Part shown: positions 24,680 through 33,036 of the stretch, piece by piece | Layout of the letters: each line of letters opens with the position of its first letter | Position numbering within the stretch: position 1 is the stretch's first letter | Assembly: GCF_900091445.1 (NCBI RefSeq) | Contig: NZ_LT607733.1 | Location: forward strand, 6,537,001-6,601,000 | Reading direction: 5' to 3' | Length of the DNA stretch: 64,000 nucleotides | Source of the DNA: Micromonospora echinofusca | GTDB lineage: Bacteria > Actinomycetota > Actinomycetes > Mycobacteriales > Micromonosporaceae | Notes under the pieces: generated by a model | Databases searched by the model: none | What the model saw: the letters and a program-made list of their open reading frames with translations, nothing else | What the model was told of the DNA's origin: nothing | Translations under genes and position numbers: made by a program

Positions 24680-25504
24680 GTGAACCAGCAGCGAGTCCCG
24701 CGAAAGCGGACATATCTCATGTGCTCGCCCGAGCACTTCGCGGTCGAGTACGCGATCAACCCGTGGATGGACGTGTCCACCCCGGTCGACTCGGAGCTTG
24801 CGGTCAAGCAGTGGGACCGGCTGCGGGAGACCCTGGTCGGCCTCGGCCACGAGGTGCACCTGCTGACGCCCGAGCGGGGCCTGCCCGACATGGTCTACGC
24901 GGCCAACGGGGCGTTCGTGGTCGACGGCACGGTCTACGGCGCGCAGTTCAAGCACGAACAGCGGGCCGCCGAGGCCGCCGCCCACCGGGCCTTCTACGAG
25001 TCGCGGGGCTGGCGGTTCATCGCGCCGATCGAGACCAACGAGGGCGAGGGCGACTTCGCGTACCTGCCGGAGGCGCACGGTGGGCTGATCCTCGCCGGGC
25101 ACGGCTTCCGTACCGAGCTGCCGGCGCACGCGGAGGCGCAGGAGGCGCTGGGCCGGCCCGTGGTGTCGCTGCGCCTGGTCGACCCGCGCTTCTACCACCT
25201 GGACGTCGCGCTCGCCTCCATCGACGACGAGAACGTCGTCTACTACCCGGGCGCCTTCTCCGCCGCCAGCCAGCGGGTGCTCACCCAGCTCTTCCCCGAC
25301 GCGGTGGTCGCCGACGCCGAGGACGCCCTGGCCTTCGGCCTCAACCTGGTCAGCGACGGGCTCAACGTGGTGCTCAACAGCGAGGCGACCCGGCTGGCCG
25401 GGAAGCTGAAGGCGGCCGGCTACCACCCGGTCCCGGTCGAGCTGGCCGAGCTGAAGAAGGGCGGCGGCAGCGTGAAGTGCTGCATCGCCGAACTCCGCCC
25501 CTGA
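24680..25504 (+). CDS. ddaH: Dimethylarginine dimethylaminohydrolase-like enzyme
   Basis: A 274-residue amidinotransferase-fold hydrolase. RTYLMCSPEHFAVEYAINPWM at the N-terminus, the His of RFYHLDVAL and the catalytic Cys in SVKCCIAELRP (Cys267/268) are as in dimethylargininases, which release citrulline and dimethylamine from methylated arginine; some relatives act on arginine itself. GTG at 24680 is chosen because TACCCT (24666-24671) lies 8 bases upstream; an in-frame start at 24638 would be ahead of that promoter. The divergent Lrp/AsnC gene is the likely regulator. Confidence 0.85.
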   Translation: MNQQRVPRKRTYLMCSPEHFAVEYAINPWMDVSTPVDSELAVKQWDRLRETLVGLGHEVHLLTPERGLPDMVYAANGAFVVDGTVYGAQFKHEQRAAEAAAHRAFYESRGWRFIAPIETNEGEGDFAYLPEAHGGLILAGHGFRTELPAHAEAQEALGRPVVSLRLVDPRFYHLDVALASIDDENVVYYPGAFSAASQRVLTQLFPDAVVADAEDALAFGLNLVSDGLNVVLNSEATRLAGKLKAAGYHPVPVELAELKKGGGSVKCCIAELRP

Positions 25505-25527
25505 CCCGTTTCCGCCATGCCGCCCCA

Positions 25528-25554
25528 CCCGCCCACCCACGGTGGGTGGGCGGG
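25528..25554. terminator. Bidirectional hairpin after ddaH
   Basis: CCCGCCCACCCA (25528-25539) and its exact complement TGGGTGGGCGGG (25543-25554) form a 12-bp stem with a 3-base loop between the convergent stops of ddaH and the binding-protein gene. Confidence 0.75.
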
Positions 25555-25555
25555 G

Positions 25556-26752
25556 TCAGCCCAGGGTGGCCAGTTCGGTCACCAGGACGTTCGAGAGGAC
25601 CTGCCCGTCGAGCTGCACCTCGCGCAGGTACCACTTCTGCTGCGGCGTACGGGGCTGGTTGAACTGCCACAGCCCGCGCGGGCTGTCGATCTGGCCGATC
25701 TTGCCGAGGGCGAGGTTGACCTGCTGCGGGGTGGGTGAACCGCCCGCGAGCCGGATCGCCTGGTCGAGCACCTGCGCGGCGTCGTACGAGGCCATGGCGT
25801 AGGTGGTGGGCGAGGTGCCGTGCTTCTTGCGGTACGCGGAGGCGAACCGGCGGTTGGCCGTGTTGTTCAGGTCGGACGAGTAGTTGAGGGCCGTCTGGAT
25901 GCCCAGCGCGTCCTCGGCCTTGACGCTGCTGAGCACCGCGCCCTCGGTGAGGAAGCCGGGGGCGTACACCTTGCCGGTGAACCCCTCGATGCGCAGCTGC
26001 TTGATGAACTCGACGGCCGCCGGCCCGGCGAAGAAGCAGAACACCGCCGACGGGTTCCGGCCCAGCGCCGTGCGGATGTCGGCCCGGTACGCGGACTTGG
26101 ACGGGTTGGTGTGGACGCCCGTGGAGACCGTGGCGTCCTTGATCCGGGGGTCGGACTCGCCGAACTCCTGCCGGAAGCCCCGGATGACGTCCTGGGCGGG
26201 GACGCTGTCCGGCGCGATGATCGCCAGCCGCGCCGAGTCCGGCAGCTGTTCGCGCAGGTAGCGACCCAGTGCCCGGCCCGCCTCGTCCAGCACGTACGAC
26301 GTCCGCCAGATGTAGACGACGCTCTGGAGGCTGGACGGCGAGGCGTTGGAGCCGATCAGGGGCACCCGGGCCTGCTCGACGGTGTCCCGGATGCCGGACA
26401 TGACGTTCGCGTCGACCACGCCGGTGAGGGCGAGTACGCCCTGCTTGAGCAGCCCTTCGACGGCCGCCTTGCCGGTCTTGACGCTCTCGCCCTCGTCGGC
26501 GGTGAGCAGGGTGGTCGGGTGCCCACCCAGCAGCTTCTCGTTGAGGTCGAGGAAGAGCTGGAAGCCGTTGGTGATCTCATCGCCGATCGCCTTGAGGCCG
26601 CCGCTGGTCGGCGCCACGAGGCCGATCTTGATGGGGCTTCCGGGGCTGGCCGACTCGCCGTCGGCGTCGTCGGTGCCGCATCCGGCGACCAGTCCGGCCG
26701 TACCGAGAGCGGCCAGGAGTTGGAGGGCCCGCCTGCGGTTCATCTGCGACAC
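25556..26752 (-). CDS. Branched-chain amino-acid-type ABC substrate-binding lipoprotein
   Basis: A 398-residue type 1 periplasmic-binding protein. The signal peptide MSQMNRRRALQLLAALG ends in lipobox L-V-A-G-Cys25, preceded by twin Arg (NRRRA), so Tat export is possible. The mature part starts IKIGLVAPTSGGLKAIGDE and has ADEGESVKTGKAAVEGLL and VPLIGSNASP, as in LivJ/AmiC-like receptors. No permease or ATPase gene is adjacent, so it may be an orphan receptor or sensor. GTG at 26752 has AAGGA about 5 bases upstream. Confidence 0.87.
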   Translation of the reverse strand: MSQMNRRRALQLLAALGTAGLVAGCGTDDADGESASPGSPIKIGLVAPTSGGLKAIGDEITNGFQLFLDLNEKLLGGHPTTLLTADEGESVKTGKAAVEGLLKQGVLALTGVVDANVMSGIRDTVEQARVPLIGSNASPSSLQSVVYIWRTSYVLDEAGRALGRYLREQLPDSARLAIIAPDSVPAQDVIRGFRQEFGESDPRIKDATVSTGVHTNPSKSAYRADIRTALGRNPSAVFCFFAGPAAVEFIKQLRIEGFTGKVYAPGFLTEGAVLSSVKAEDALGIQTALNYSSDLNNTANRRFASAYRKKHGTSPTTYAMASYDAAQVLDQAIRLAGGSPTPQQVNLALGKIGQIDSPRGLWQFNQPRTPQQKWYLREVQLDGQVLSNVLVTELATLG

Positions 26753-26832
26753 CGAGTTCCTTCCGGGGGAGCGTTGCAGGGCGGATCACGCCCCCTCGGC
26801 GTTCTACCCGGTCAGCGACGCTGCGTCAATGC

Positions 26833-27630
26833 CTAACGATCTTCCTGGAGGGATCGGAAAGCAGCCGTGATCTGCGGCCATGCCGCCGACTCCGGATCGA
26901 TGAGCCCGAAATGCTCGCATTCTGGCAGCTCAAGAAGGGCGATATCGCCACCCGAGGCGCGGCCGGCCGCCACGAACTCCCGGCTCATCGCGATGGGCAC
27001 CTGCTGATCCAGTGCGCCATGCGCGACTACTGTGCGTGTTGGTGTTGGCACCGACAATCGTGGATCCGCCTCGGCGTACCGCTCGGGGTGCTCCACCGGT
27101 CCGCCGCCGAGCAGCGCGGCCACCGCCCCCTCGTCCAGATCCAGCCGGTACGCCTCCGCGAGGTTCGACACCGGGGCCAGCGCCAGTACGCCGCCGACGG
27201 CGGCCGGGGCGGTCGTGGCCACGTACAACGCCAGGTGTCCCCCGGCCGAGTGGCCCACCAGCAGCGGCGGCCCGGCGGCGACGCGGCCGGGCAGCGCCTC
27301 GGCCGCGAGCCGGGGCAGCTCCTTGACGCCGGTCAGCACGTCGGTCAGCGTCGCCGGCCAGCCGCCGCCCGGCTGCCCCGTCCGCCGGTACTCCACCTGG
27401 GCCACCGGGTGGCCCAGCGCGGCCAGCCCGACGGCCAGCGGGTCGGTGTGCCGGCGGTCGTACTCGGCCCGCCAGAAGCCGCCGTGCACCACCACGACCA
27501 GCCGTCGGGCCGGGCCCGACCCGGCGGGAGCACGCAGGTCGGCGACCTGGTCCGGATGGTCGCCGTAGGAGACGGTGACGTCGGGGGCCGCGGTGGGCCG
27601 GCTGAGCACGTCGCGGGGGTCGGCGGGCAT
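26833..27630 (-). CDS. Alpha/beta hydrolase, arylformamidase-like
   Basis: A 265-residue serine hydrolase. HGGFW (49-53) forms the oxyanion loop, and GHSAGGH gives nucleophile Ser128. A late Asp (VAHGALDQQVP) and His (ECEHFGLID) complete the triad. The HGGFW and GHSAGGHLA pair is typical of kynurenine formamidase and related esterases. No tryptophan-catabolic gene is nearby, so the substrate is open. ATG at 27630 lies 6 bases behind TACGGT on the minus strand, a leaderless start, divergent from bpa with about 92 bases between. Confidence 0.83.
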   Translation of the reverse strand: MPADPRDVLSRPTAAPDVTVSYGDHPDQVADLRAPAGSGPARRLVVVVHGGFWRAEYDRRHTDPLAVGLAALGHPVAQVEYRRTGQPGGGWPATLTDVLTGVKELPRLAAEALPGRVAAGPPLLVGHSAGGHLALYVATTAPAAVGGVLALAPVSNLAEAYRLDLDEGAVAALLGGGPVEHPERYAEADPRLSVPTPTRTVVAHGALDQQVPIAMSREFVAAGRASGGDIALLELPECEHFGLIDPESAAWPQITAAFRSLQEDR

Positions 27631-27722
27631 GGCGCGACCGTAGCGCGGATCACGCGGGGTTCCGAGGTCGGGGATCGGTCCCCGGACGCATGGGCGCTCG
27701 CGGCTGGGTAAAGATGGTTCCC

Positions 27723-28322
27723 ATGACCGAAGCGCACTCCGCTGGACAGAACGACGAGCCGGGCCAGGATGGCACCGGTCGCTCCGGAACGGTGGTGGTG
27801 GTGGGCCCGGACGGGCGGCCCGTCGGCACCGTGCAGACCGACGAGGCACACGGCGAGGACCCGACCCGACTGGTCGAGCAGCCGGCCAAGGTGATGCGGA
27901 TCGGCAGCATGATCAAGCAGCTGCTGGAGGAGGTCAAGGCCGCCCCGCTCGACGATGCCAGCCGGCACCGGATGCGGGAGATCCACGAGCGGTCGATCGT
28001 CGAGCTGAAGGAGGGGCTCGCCCCCGAGCTGCGCGAGGAGCTGGAGCGCATCTCGCTGCCCTTCACCGAGGAGAAGGCGCCCAGCGAGGGCGAGCTGCGC
28101 ATCGCGCACGCCCAGCTCGTCGGCTGGCTGGAGGGCCTGTTCCACGGCATCCAGGCGGCCCTGGTCGCGCAGCAGATGGCCGCCCGCGTGCAGCTGGAGC
28201 AGATGCGCTCCGGCCGGCAGGCGCTGCCGAGCGGCCCGGGCGCCGGCATGCTGCCGGGCATGCCGGGGATGGGCCAGCCGCCGCAGGGCGGCGAGGGCCA
28301 CAGCACCGGCCAGTACCTCTGA
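27723..28322 (+). CDS. bpa: Bacterial proteasome activator Bpa
   Basis: A 199-residue protein of the Bpa/Rv3780 (DUF2587) family, an ATP-independent ring activator of the actinobacterial 20S proteasome. The four-helix core is seen as PAKVMRIGSMIKQLLEEVK, RMREIHERSIVELKEGL, ELREELERISLPF and ELRIAHAQLVGWLEGLFHG. The protein ends GQYL, the C-terminal motif that docks into the proteasome alpha ring. The N-terminal 45 residues are acidic and disordered. ATG at 27723 lies 8 bases after TAAAGA; two in-frame upstream starts are less likely. The proteasome genes themselves are not here. Confidence 0.93.
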   Translation: MTEAHSAGQNDEPGQDGTGRSGTVVVVGPDGRPVGTVQTDEAHGEDPTRLVEQPAKVMRIGSMIKQLLEEVKAAPLDDASRHRMREIHERSIVELKEGLAPELREELERISLPFTEEKAPSEGELRIAHAQLVGWLEGLFHGIQAALVAQQMAARVQLEQMRSGRQALPSGPGAGMLPGMPGMGQPPQGGEGHSTGQYL

Positions 28323-28327
28323 CCGTC

Positions 28328-28354
28328 CGGCCGGCCGGGGACCCCGGCCGGCCG
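28328..28354. terminator. Near-perfect palindrome between bpa and HAD gene
   Basis: Thirteen-base arms at 28328-28340 and 28342-28354 are exact complements, joined by a single base; in RNA the inner pairs open to give a loop. It fills the gap between convergent stops and probably ends transcription both ways. Confidence 0.7.
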
Positions 28355-28355
28355 C

Positions 28356-29168
28356 TCACCCCACCCCGAAGACCTTTTCCAGGTACGCGGCCACGCCGTC
28401 CGCCGAGTTCGCCGCCGTGACCTCGTCGGCGATCTCCAGGACGGCGCGGTGCGCGTTCGCCACGGCCACTCCCCGCCCGGCCCAGGTCAGCATGGGTACG
28501 TCGTTGGGCATGTCGCCGAAGGCGAGCACGTCCCGGGCGTCGATGCCCAGCCGCGCGCAGTACCAGGCCAGACCGGCCGCCTTCGTCACGCCGGACGCGG
28601 AGATCTCCACCAGCCCCGAGTACGACGAGTGGGTCGCCTCCGCCAGCCCTTCCAGGGCGGCGGCCACCAGCGCGACGAACGCGTCGGGATCCTGTTCCGC
28701 CGAGCGGGCCAGCAGCTTCACCGCCGGCGCCGCCAGCAGCTCCTCGGGGGTCTCGACCGCCCGGATCGCGTCGTGGTCGGCGTCCCAGCGCAGCGGGTAG
28801 TGCGCCTCGTGCCGCATCTGCCGGCTGTCGACGATCTCGACCGCGAAGCTGACCTCGGGCACCTCGGCGCGCAGCCGCTTGGCCACCTCGGCGAGCAGGT
28901 GCGGGGCGAGCGGGTCGGCCCGCAGCACCTCGTCGGCGACCGGGTCGTAGACCACCGCGCCGTTGGCGCAGATCGCCGGCAGCGGCTCGGCGAGCTGCTC
29001 GTACACCATCTTCAACCAGCGGATGGGACGGCCGGTGACCAGCACGACCGGCGTGCCCCGCGCGGAGAGCCGGGCCAGCACCTCGGCGGTGTGCGGGCTG
29101 AGCGTGCGGTCGTCCCGGAGCAGGGTGCCGTCGATGTCGGTGGCGATCAGCCGTGGTGCCTCTCCCAT
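28356..29168 (-). CDS. HAD-superfamily (Cof-type) phosphatase 1
   Basis: A 270-residue Cof/YidA-type phosphatase: motif I ATDIDGTLL (Asp11, Asp13), motif II VTGRP, a type IIB cap in the middle, motif III VKLLARS region, and motif IV FGDMPNDVPML. Such enzymes remove phosphate from sugar phosphates or nucleotides; the substrate is unknown. Its ATG overlaps the stop of the upstream HAD gene (ATGA), so the two paralogues are translated from one mRNA. Confidence 0.88.
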   Translation of the reverse strand: MGEAPRLIATDIDGTLLRDDRTLSPHTAEVLARLSARGTPVVLVTGRPIRWLKMVYEQLAEPLPAICANGAVVYDPVADEVLRADPLAPHLLAEVAKRLRAEVPEVSFAVEIVDSRQMRHEAHYPLRWDADHDAIRAVETPEELLAAPAVKLLARSAEQDPDAFVALVAAALEGLAEATHSSYSGLVEISASGVTKAAGLAWYCARLGIDARDVLAFGDMPNDVPMLTWAGRGVAVANAHRAVLEIADEVTAANSADGVAAYLEKVFGVG

Positions 29169-29989
29169 CAGCGGGACAGTAGCCGATCGAGGTACACCGC
29201 CACCCCGTCGTCGTCGTTGCGCAGGGTCACCTCGTCGGCGACGGCCCGGACCAACGGGTGGGCGTTGGAGACCGCGACCCGGGCCCAGCCGGCCCACTCG
29301 AACATCGGCAGGTCGTTGGGCATGTCACCGAAGACCAGCACCTCGGCCGGGTCGACGCCGAGGCGCTGCGCCACCACGGTCAGCCCGGTGGACTTGTCCA
29401 CCCCCGGCGGGCAGATCTCGACGAAGTCGAGCCCGGCCTGGGTGAGGGTGGCCACCTCCGGCGGGACGATCCGCCGGGCCACCTCGAGCAGTTCGTCGAC
29501 GTGGTGGTCGGCGGTCCGGACGAAGGCCTTGATCACGTCGCAGGAGAGACAGTCGGCGCGGCTGCGCGTCTCGAACTCGTTCTGGTAGGGCCAGCTCGCG
29601 TGGTAGTCGCCCCAGAGCGGGGCGCCGTGCTCGTCCGACGCCTCGACCATCACCGTCAGCGGCCCGACGGTCGCCTCCAGGTCGGCCAGCAGCGTGGCCA
29701 GCACCTCGGCGGAGAGGCGCTCGTCGCGGAGCACCACCGGCCCGGCCGGGTCGCTCTGGTCGACCACCCGGCCGCCGCCAGCCATCACCAGGAAGTCCGC
29801 GGCGCGGATGTCGTTGCGGGTCATCTCGGCCAGCCGGGGCCCGCGACCGGTGGCACCGACCACCGGGATCCCCGCGGCCCGCACCCGGTCGAGCACCTCA
29901 TGGGTGTACGCGGAGACGGTGTCGTCGCTGCGGACGAGCGTCCCGTCGAGATCCGTGGCGATCAGCTTGGGCAGTCCCGGGCGGGTCAT
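29168..29989 (-). CDS. HAD-superfamily (Cof-type) phosphatase 2
   Basis: A 273-residue paralogue of the downstream gene: motif I ATDLDGTLV (Asp13, Asp15), motif II GATGRG, and FGDMPNDLPMFEWAG near the C-terminus. The cap domain differs and contains a Cys pair (DCLSCDV) not seen in paralogue 1, so the substrates probably differ. A strong ribosome site AAGGAGG lies 4 bases before ATG 29989, unlike the leaderless neighbours. First gene of a two-gene unit. Confidence 0.88.
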   Translation of the reverse strand: MTRPGLPKLIATDLDGTLVRSDDTVSAYTHEVLDRVRAAGIPVVGATGRGPRLAEMTRNDIRAADFLVMAGGGRVVDQSDPAGPVVLRDERLSAEVLATLLADLEATVGPLTVMVEASDEHGAPLWGDYHASWPYQNEFETRSRADCLSCDVIKAFVRTADHHVDELLEVARRIVPPEVATLTQAGLDFVEICPPGVDKSTGLTVVAQRLGVDPAEVLVFGDMPNDLPMFEWAGWARVAVSNAHPLVRAVADEVTLRNDDDGVAVYLDRLLSR

Positions 29990-30242
29990 CGTTCCTCCTT
30001 CGCCCGCCGCCGTCGCAGCCAGCCGTCTCGGTCCTCGGTGCCTCGACCCTGAGTGACGGCGGGCAGCAAACGTACCTCGCGGGAGGGGCCCCGGCCATGG
30101 CGTTCCGGCGAATGCCGTGCCAACGGACGACGGCCCGCCGGTGTCCCCGTCCGGGACCCTCCACCTGGCCGGGCCGGGCGGTCCCGGCCTCGTCGGGCCG
30201 AGCGGGCGCCGGGTCGAGCGGGCGGGCCGGAGCGGAGCCGGG

Positions 30243-30989
30243 TCAGTCCTGGAGCTCGGGGCGGGCGAAGGGGATGGCCGGCCCGACGGTGAGGTCGGCC
30301 GGCGCGGGCGGGCCGTCGTCCGCCACGTCCCGCGCCCTGCGGCGACGCCAGCCCACCGGCTCCGGGTCGTCGGCGTCGTCCGCCGCACGCCCCTCGTCCG
30401 CCTTCCCGGCGGGCGGGGCGGCGCCGGCCGGGGCCAGCTTCAGCGACGCCGCGAACAGGGCACAGGCCACGAACGCCGTCACCAGGCCCCGGCCGTACTC
30501 GACCTGGAACCCGTCGTCCGTGGAGTAGAAGAAGACCCGCTGCGCGGCCTCGTCCAGCGAGGCGGCGGCCGCGACCAGCAGCCCCAGCAGCGCCACGGCC
30601 AGGGCCAGCCCGGCGAGCCGGGCGTTGGGGCGTACCGCGCCAGTGCCGCGCAGCGCGAGCACCACCGCGCAGACCAGGGCGAACAGCCCGACCAGGTAGC
30701 CCACCCCGAAGCCGCCGATGTCGGACACCCCGCCCGGCACCCGCAGCGGCGTGTTGCCCTGCGGCCCGCCGTTGGGGATCGTCATGATCTGCCACTCGCC
30801 GAGCATCGAGGCGAGGGCGGCCACCGCGCCGAGCCCCGCGAGCAACACCGGCAGTCGGCGGTCCCGGCCCAGGCCGGAGAACGTACGCCCGAACCGGCGC
30901 GGCCCGGCCGGCTCCGCTGTGCCCCACTCCAGGACGGCCGCACCGTCGGACCGGTGTTCCTGCCGGGGAATGGGGGAATCCTGGGACAT
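30243..30989 (-). CDS. Four-helix membrane protein of unknown function
   Basis: A 248-residue protein. A basic/Pro-rich cytoplasmic start is followed by about four hydrophobic helices (PVLLAGLGAVAALASML; GYLVGLFALVCAVVLAL; LAGLALAVALLGLLVAA; GLVTAFVACALFAASL) with an outer loop GEWQIMTIPNGGPQGN, and an acidic then basic tail (DDADDPEPVGWRRRRARD). It does not match a family I can name. ATG at 30989 has GGAAGGG 7 bases upstream. It is divergent from osmC-like gene at 31102. Confidence 0.65.
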   Translation of the reverse strand: MSQDSPIPRQEHRSDGAAVLEWGTAEPAGPRRFGRTFSGLGRDRRLPVLLAGLGAVAALASMLGEWQIMTIPNGGPQGNTPLRVPGGVSDIGGFGVGYLVGLFALVCAVVLALRGTGAVRPNARLAGLALAVALLGLLVAAAASLDEAAQRVFFYSTDDGFQVEYGRGLVTAFVACALFAASLKLAPAGAAPPAGKADEGRAADDADDPEPVGWRRRRARDVADDGPPAPADLTVGPAIPFARPELQD

Positions 30990-31101
30990 CGGCCACCCTT
31001 CCGCGTTCGCGGGCCTGCCCCGAATCATGACACAGTACGCACCCCGCGACTCGGAGCGTGAACGGTCGCCGGCTCGTGCCCGGTGGGCTAGCGTCGGGTG
31101 C

Positions 31102-31533
31102 ATGCCTATCCGTACCGCTTCCGCACAGTGGCAGGGCAACCTCACCGAGGGGTCCGGCACGATCCGTACCGGCAAGGGCGGGTTGCAGGGGAACTACTCC
31201 TTCAAGTCCCGTTTCGAGGAGGGCGAGGGCACCAACCCCGAGGAGTTGATCGGGGCGGCCCACGCCGGCTGCTTCTCGATGGCGTTCTCCAAGGCGCTCG
31301 CCGAGGCCGGCTCTCCCTCCACCTCCGTGGAGACCACCGCCAAGGTCCACCTCGACAAGACCGACGCCGGAATGACGGTGACCCGCATCGAGCTGGACAC
31401 CGTCGGCCAGGCGCCCGGCATCGACGAGGCGCAGTTCACCAAGCTCGCGGAGACCGCCAAGGAGAACTGCCCGATCTCCCGCCTGCTCTCCCCGGGCGCC
31501 CAGATCAGCCTGACCGCCCGCCTCGCTTCCTGA
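31102..31533 (+). CDS. OsmC-family peroxiredoxin-like protein
   Basis: A 143-residue protein with the OsmC/Ohr fold: TNPEELIGAAHAGCFSMAFSK carries the first redox Cys and ENCPISRLL the second, the pair that reduces organic hydroperoxides. The start MPIRTASAQWQGNLTEGSG is typical of the OsmC rather than Ohr branch. ATG at 31102 lies 7 bases behind TAGCGT (31089-31094), a leaderless start. It stands alone with no MarR/OhrR-type regulator nearby. Confidence 0.9.
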   Translation: MPIRTASAQWQGNLTEGSGTIRTGKGGLQGNYSFKSRFEEGEGTNPEELIGAAHAGCFSMAFSKALAEAGSPSTSVETTAKVHLDKTDAGMTVTRIELDTVGQAPGIDEAQFTKLAETAKENCPISRLLSPGAQISLTARLAS

Positions 31534-31678
31534 CCGTCCCACCCTCGGTGTCGACCGCCACGGGAAGGACGTTCCCGTGGCGGTCCGCCGGCCCTACGCG
31601 GACCGCCCTGCCGAGCGGCCGGGGATCCGCCCTCCCGACCGGCGCGGGCGGGCCGGGTCGTCGGGCAGAATGGGCGGG

Positions 31679-32029
31679 GTGCCGGTGGAGATGAGTCGCG
31701 AGCGCTTCGAGGAGCTGGTCGGCGACGCGCTCGACGAGGTGCCAGAGGAACTCCTCGCCCTGATGAGCAACGTCGTGATCCTGGTGGAGGACGACCCGCC
31801 CCCCGGCGAGGACCTGCTCGGCCTCTACGAGGGGCACGCCCTCACCGAACGGGGCTGGGACTACGCCGGCGTGCTGCCGGACCGCATCCTGATCTACCGC
31901 AATCCGATCCTGCGCATCTGCGACGACGACGAGGACGTCGTCGACGAGGTCGCGGTGACGGTGGTGCACGAGATCGCCCACCACTTCGGCATCGACGACG
32001 CCCGCCTGCACGAGCTGGGCTGGGGCTGA
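31679..32029 (+). CDS. Zincin-like metallopeptidase family protein
   Basis: A 116-residue protein of the small metallopeptidase family PF06262: VTVVHEIAHHFGIDDARLHELGWG supplies HExxH, a third His and a downstream Asp/Glu for zinc. The first half (SRERFEELVGDALDEVPEELLALMSNVVILVEDDPP) is the conserved helical lead. The peptidase activity and target are unproven. GTG at 31679 is chosen because CAGAAT lies 8 bases upstream and the family similarity begins a few residues later; a longer reading to 31577 is not supported. Confidence 0.87.
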   Translation: MPVEMSRERFEELVGDALDEVPEELLALMSNVVILVEDDPPPGEDLLGLYEGHALTERGWDYAGVLPDRILIYRNPILRICDDDEDVVDEVAVTVVHEIAHHFGIDDARLHELGWG

Positions 32030-32120
32030 CGGGGCGTGGCAGGGCCGGTCGGCCGGTGGTCGGCGGTTGCCACGGTCGCCTACCGTCGGTCCAGGTACCA
32101 CGAACTCAGGAGGCACTTCC

Positions 32121-32843
32121 ATGCGCAGCGAGCTGTTCTCGGCGGAGAACCTTGAGAAGGAGTCCGCGCAGCCCGGCATGCGGCTGCAGAACTCCAAGAT
32201 GCTGAAGATCGAACTCAACGGCGAGGCGATGGCCCGGGTCGGGTCGATGGTCGCCTACCAGGGGCAGGTGCAGTTCCAGGCGCTCGGCTCCGGCGGGCTC
32301 GGCAAGTTCCTGAAGCAGAAGCTGACCGGCGAGGGCGTCCCGCTGATGAAGGTCTCCGGTCGGGGGGACGTCTTCCTCGCCGACTTCGCCAAGGACGTGC
32401 ACGTCATCGACCTGGAGCCCGGCGACGCGCTCTCGATCAACGGTTCCAGCGTGCTGGCCTTCGACTCCACCCTCCAGTACGACATCCGGATGGTCGGCGG
32501 GGCCGGCATGGCGTCCTCGTCGGGCCTGTTCAACTGCGTCTTCAGCGGGCACGGGCGGATCGCCATCACCACCAAGGGCACCCCGGTGGTGCTCAACGTC
32601 GACGCGCCCACCTACGTGGACCCGCAGGCCGCGGTCTGCTGGTCGGCCAACCTCCAGACCGGCTACCACCGCGCCGAGCAGCTCGGCCTCGGCACGCTGC
32701 TCGGCCGGCGCACCGGCGAGTCGTTCACGATGAGCTTCGCCGGGCAGGGCTTCGTCGTCGTCCAGCCCTCCGAGGAGCCGCCGATCATGGGCAGCGGCTC
32801 CCAGGAGCAGCAGGGCGGTCTGCTCGGCGGCCTGCTGAGCTGA
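32121..32843 (+). CDS. AIM24-family protein
   Basis: A 240-residue protein of the AIM24/TRAP-like beta-fold family (MVAYQGQVQFQ, GVPLMKVSGRGDVFLAD, VHVIDLEPGDALSINGSSVLAFD, CVFSGHGRIAITTKG), named for a mitochondrial protein but common in actinobacteria. The bacterial role is unknown; envelope or metal-stress links have been proposed for neighbours elsewhere. The C-terminus GGLLGGLLS is hydrophobic. A ribosome site AGGAGG lies 8 bases before ATG 32121. It converges on pheA across 193 bases of GC-rich DNA without a gene. Confidence 0.85.
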   Translation: MRSELFSAENLEKESAQPGMRLQNSKMLKIELNGEAMARVGSMVAYQGQVQFQALGSGGLGKFLKQKLTGEGVPLMKVSGRGDVFLADFAKDVHVIDLEPGDALSINGSSVLAFDSTLQYDIRMVGGAGMASSSGLFNCVFSGHGRIAITTKGTPVVLNVDAPTYVDPQAAVCWSANLQTGYHRAEQLGLGTLLGRRTGESFTMSFAGQGFVVVQPSEEPPIMGSGSQEQQGGLLGGLLS

Positions 32844-33036
32844 CCCGCGCCACCCGCCACCGCCCCCGCACCGCGCTCGTCCGGCCCCGCCGGCCCCGAC
32901 GCCGGCCGGGGGCGGTGCCGTTGCGGGCCCGCCGTCGGCAGCGCGAGCCGTGCCGGTTCCGGGCCCGCCGGCGGTGGTGAGGGTCGCGTCGTCTCCCGAC
33001 CGCCGTCGGCGGCGAGAAGCGTGGCCGGGGCCGCGC

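Noticed and set aside
29990..30242. Gene or RNA in the gap before HAD phosphatase 2
   Set aside because: No supported reading frame; a promoter is likely but no clear -10/-35 or conserved fold was seen.
32844..33036. GC-rich gap between AIM24 and pheA as a gene
   Set aside because: No reading frame of meaningful length with a start codon and no motif; only weak self-complementary stretches.
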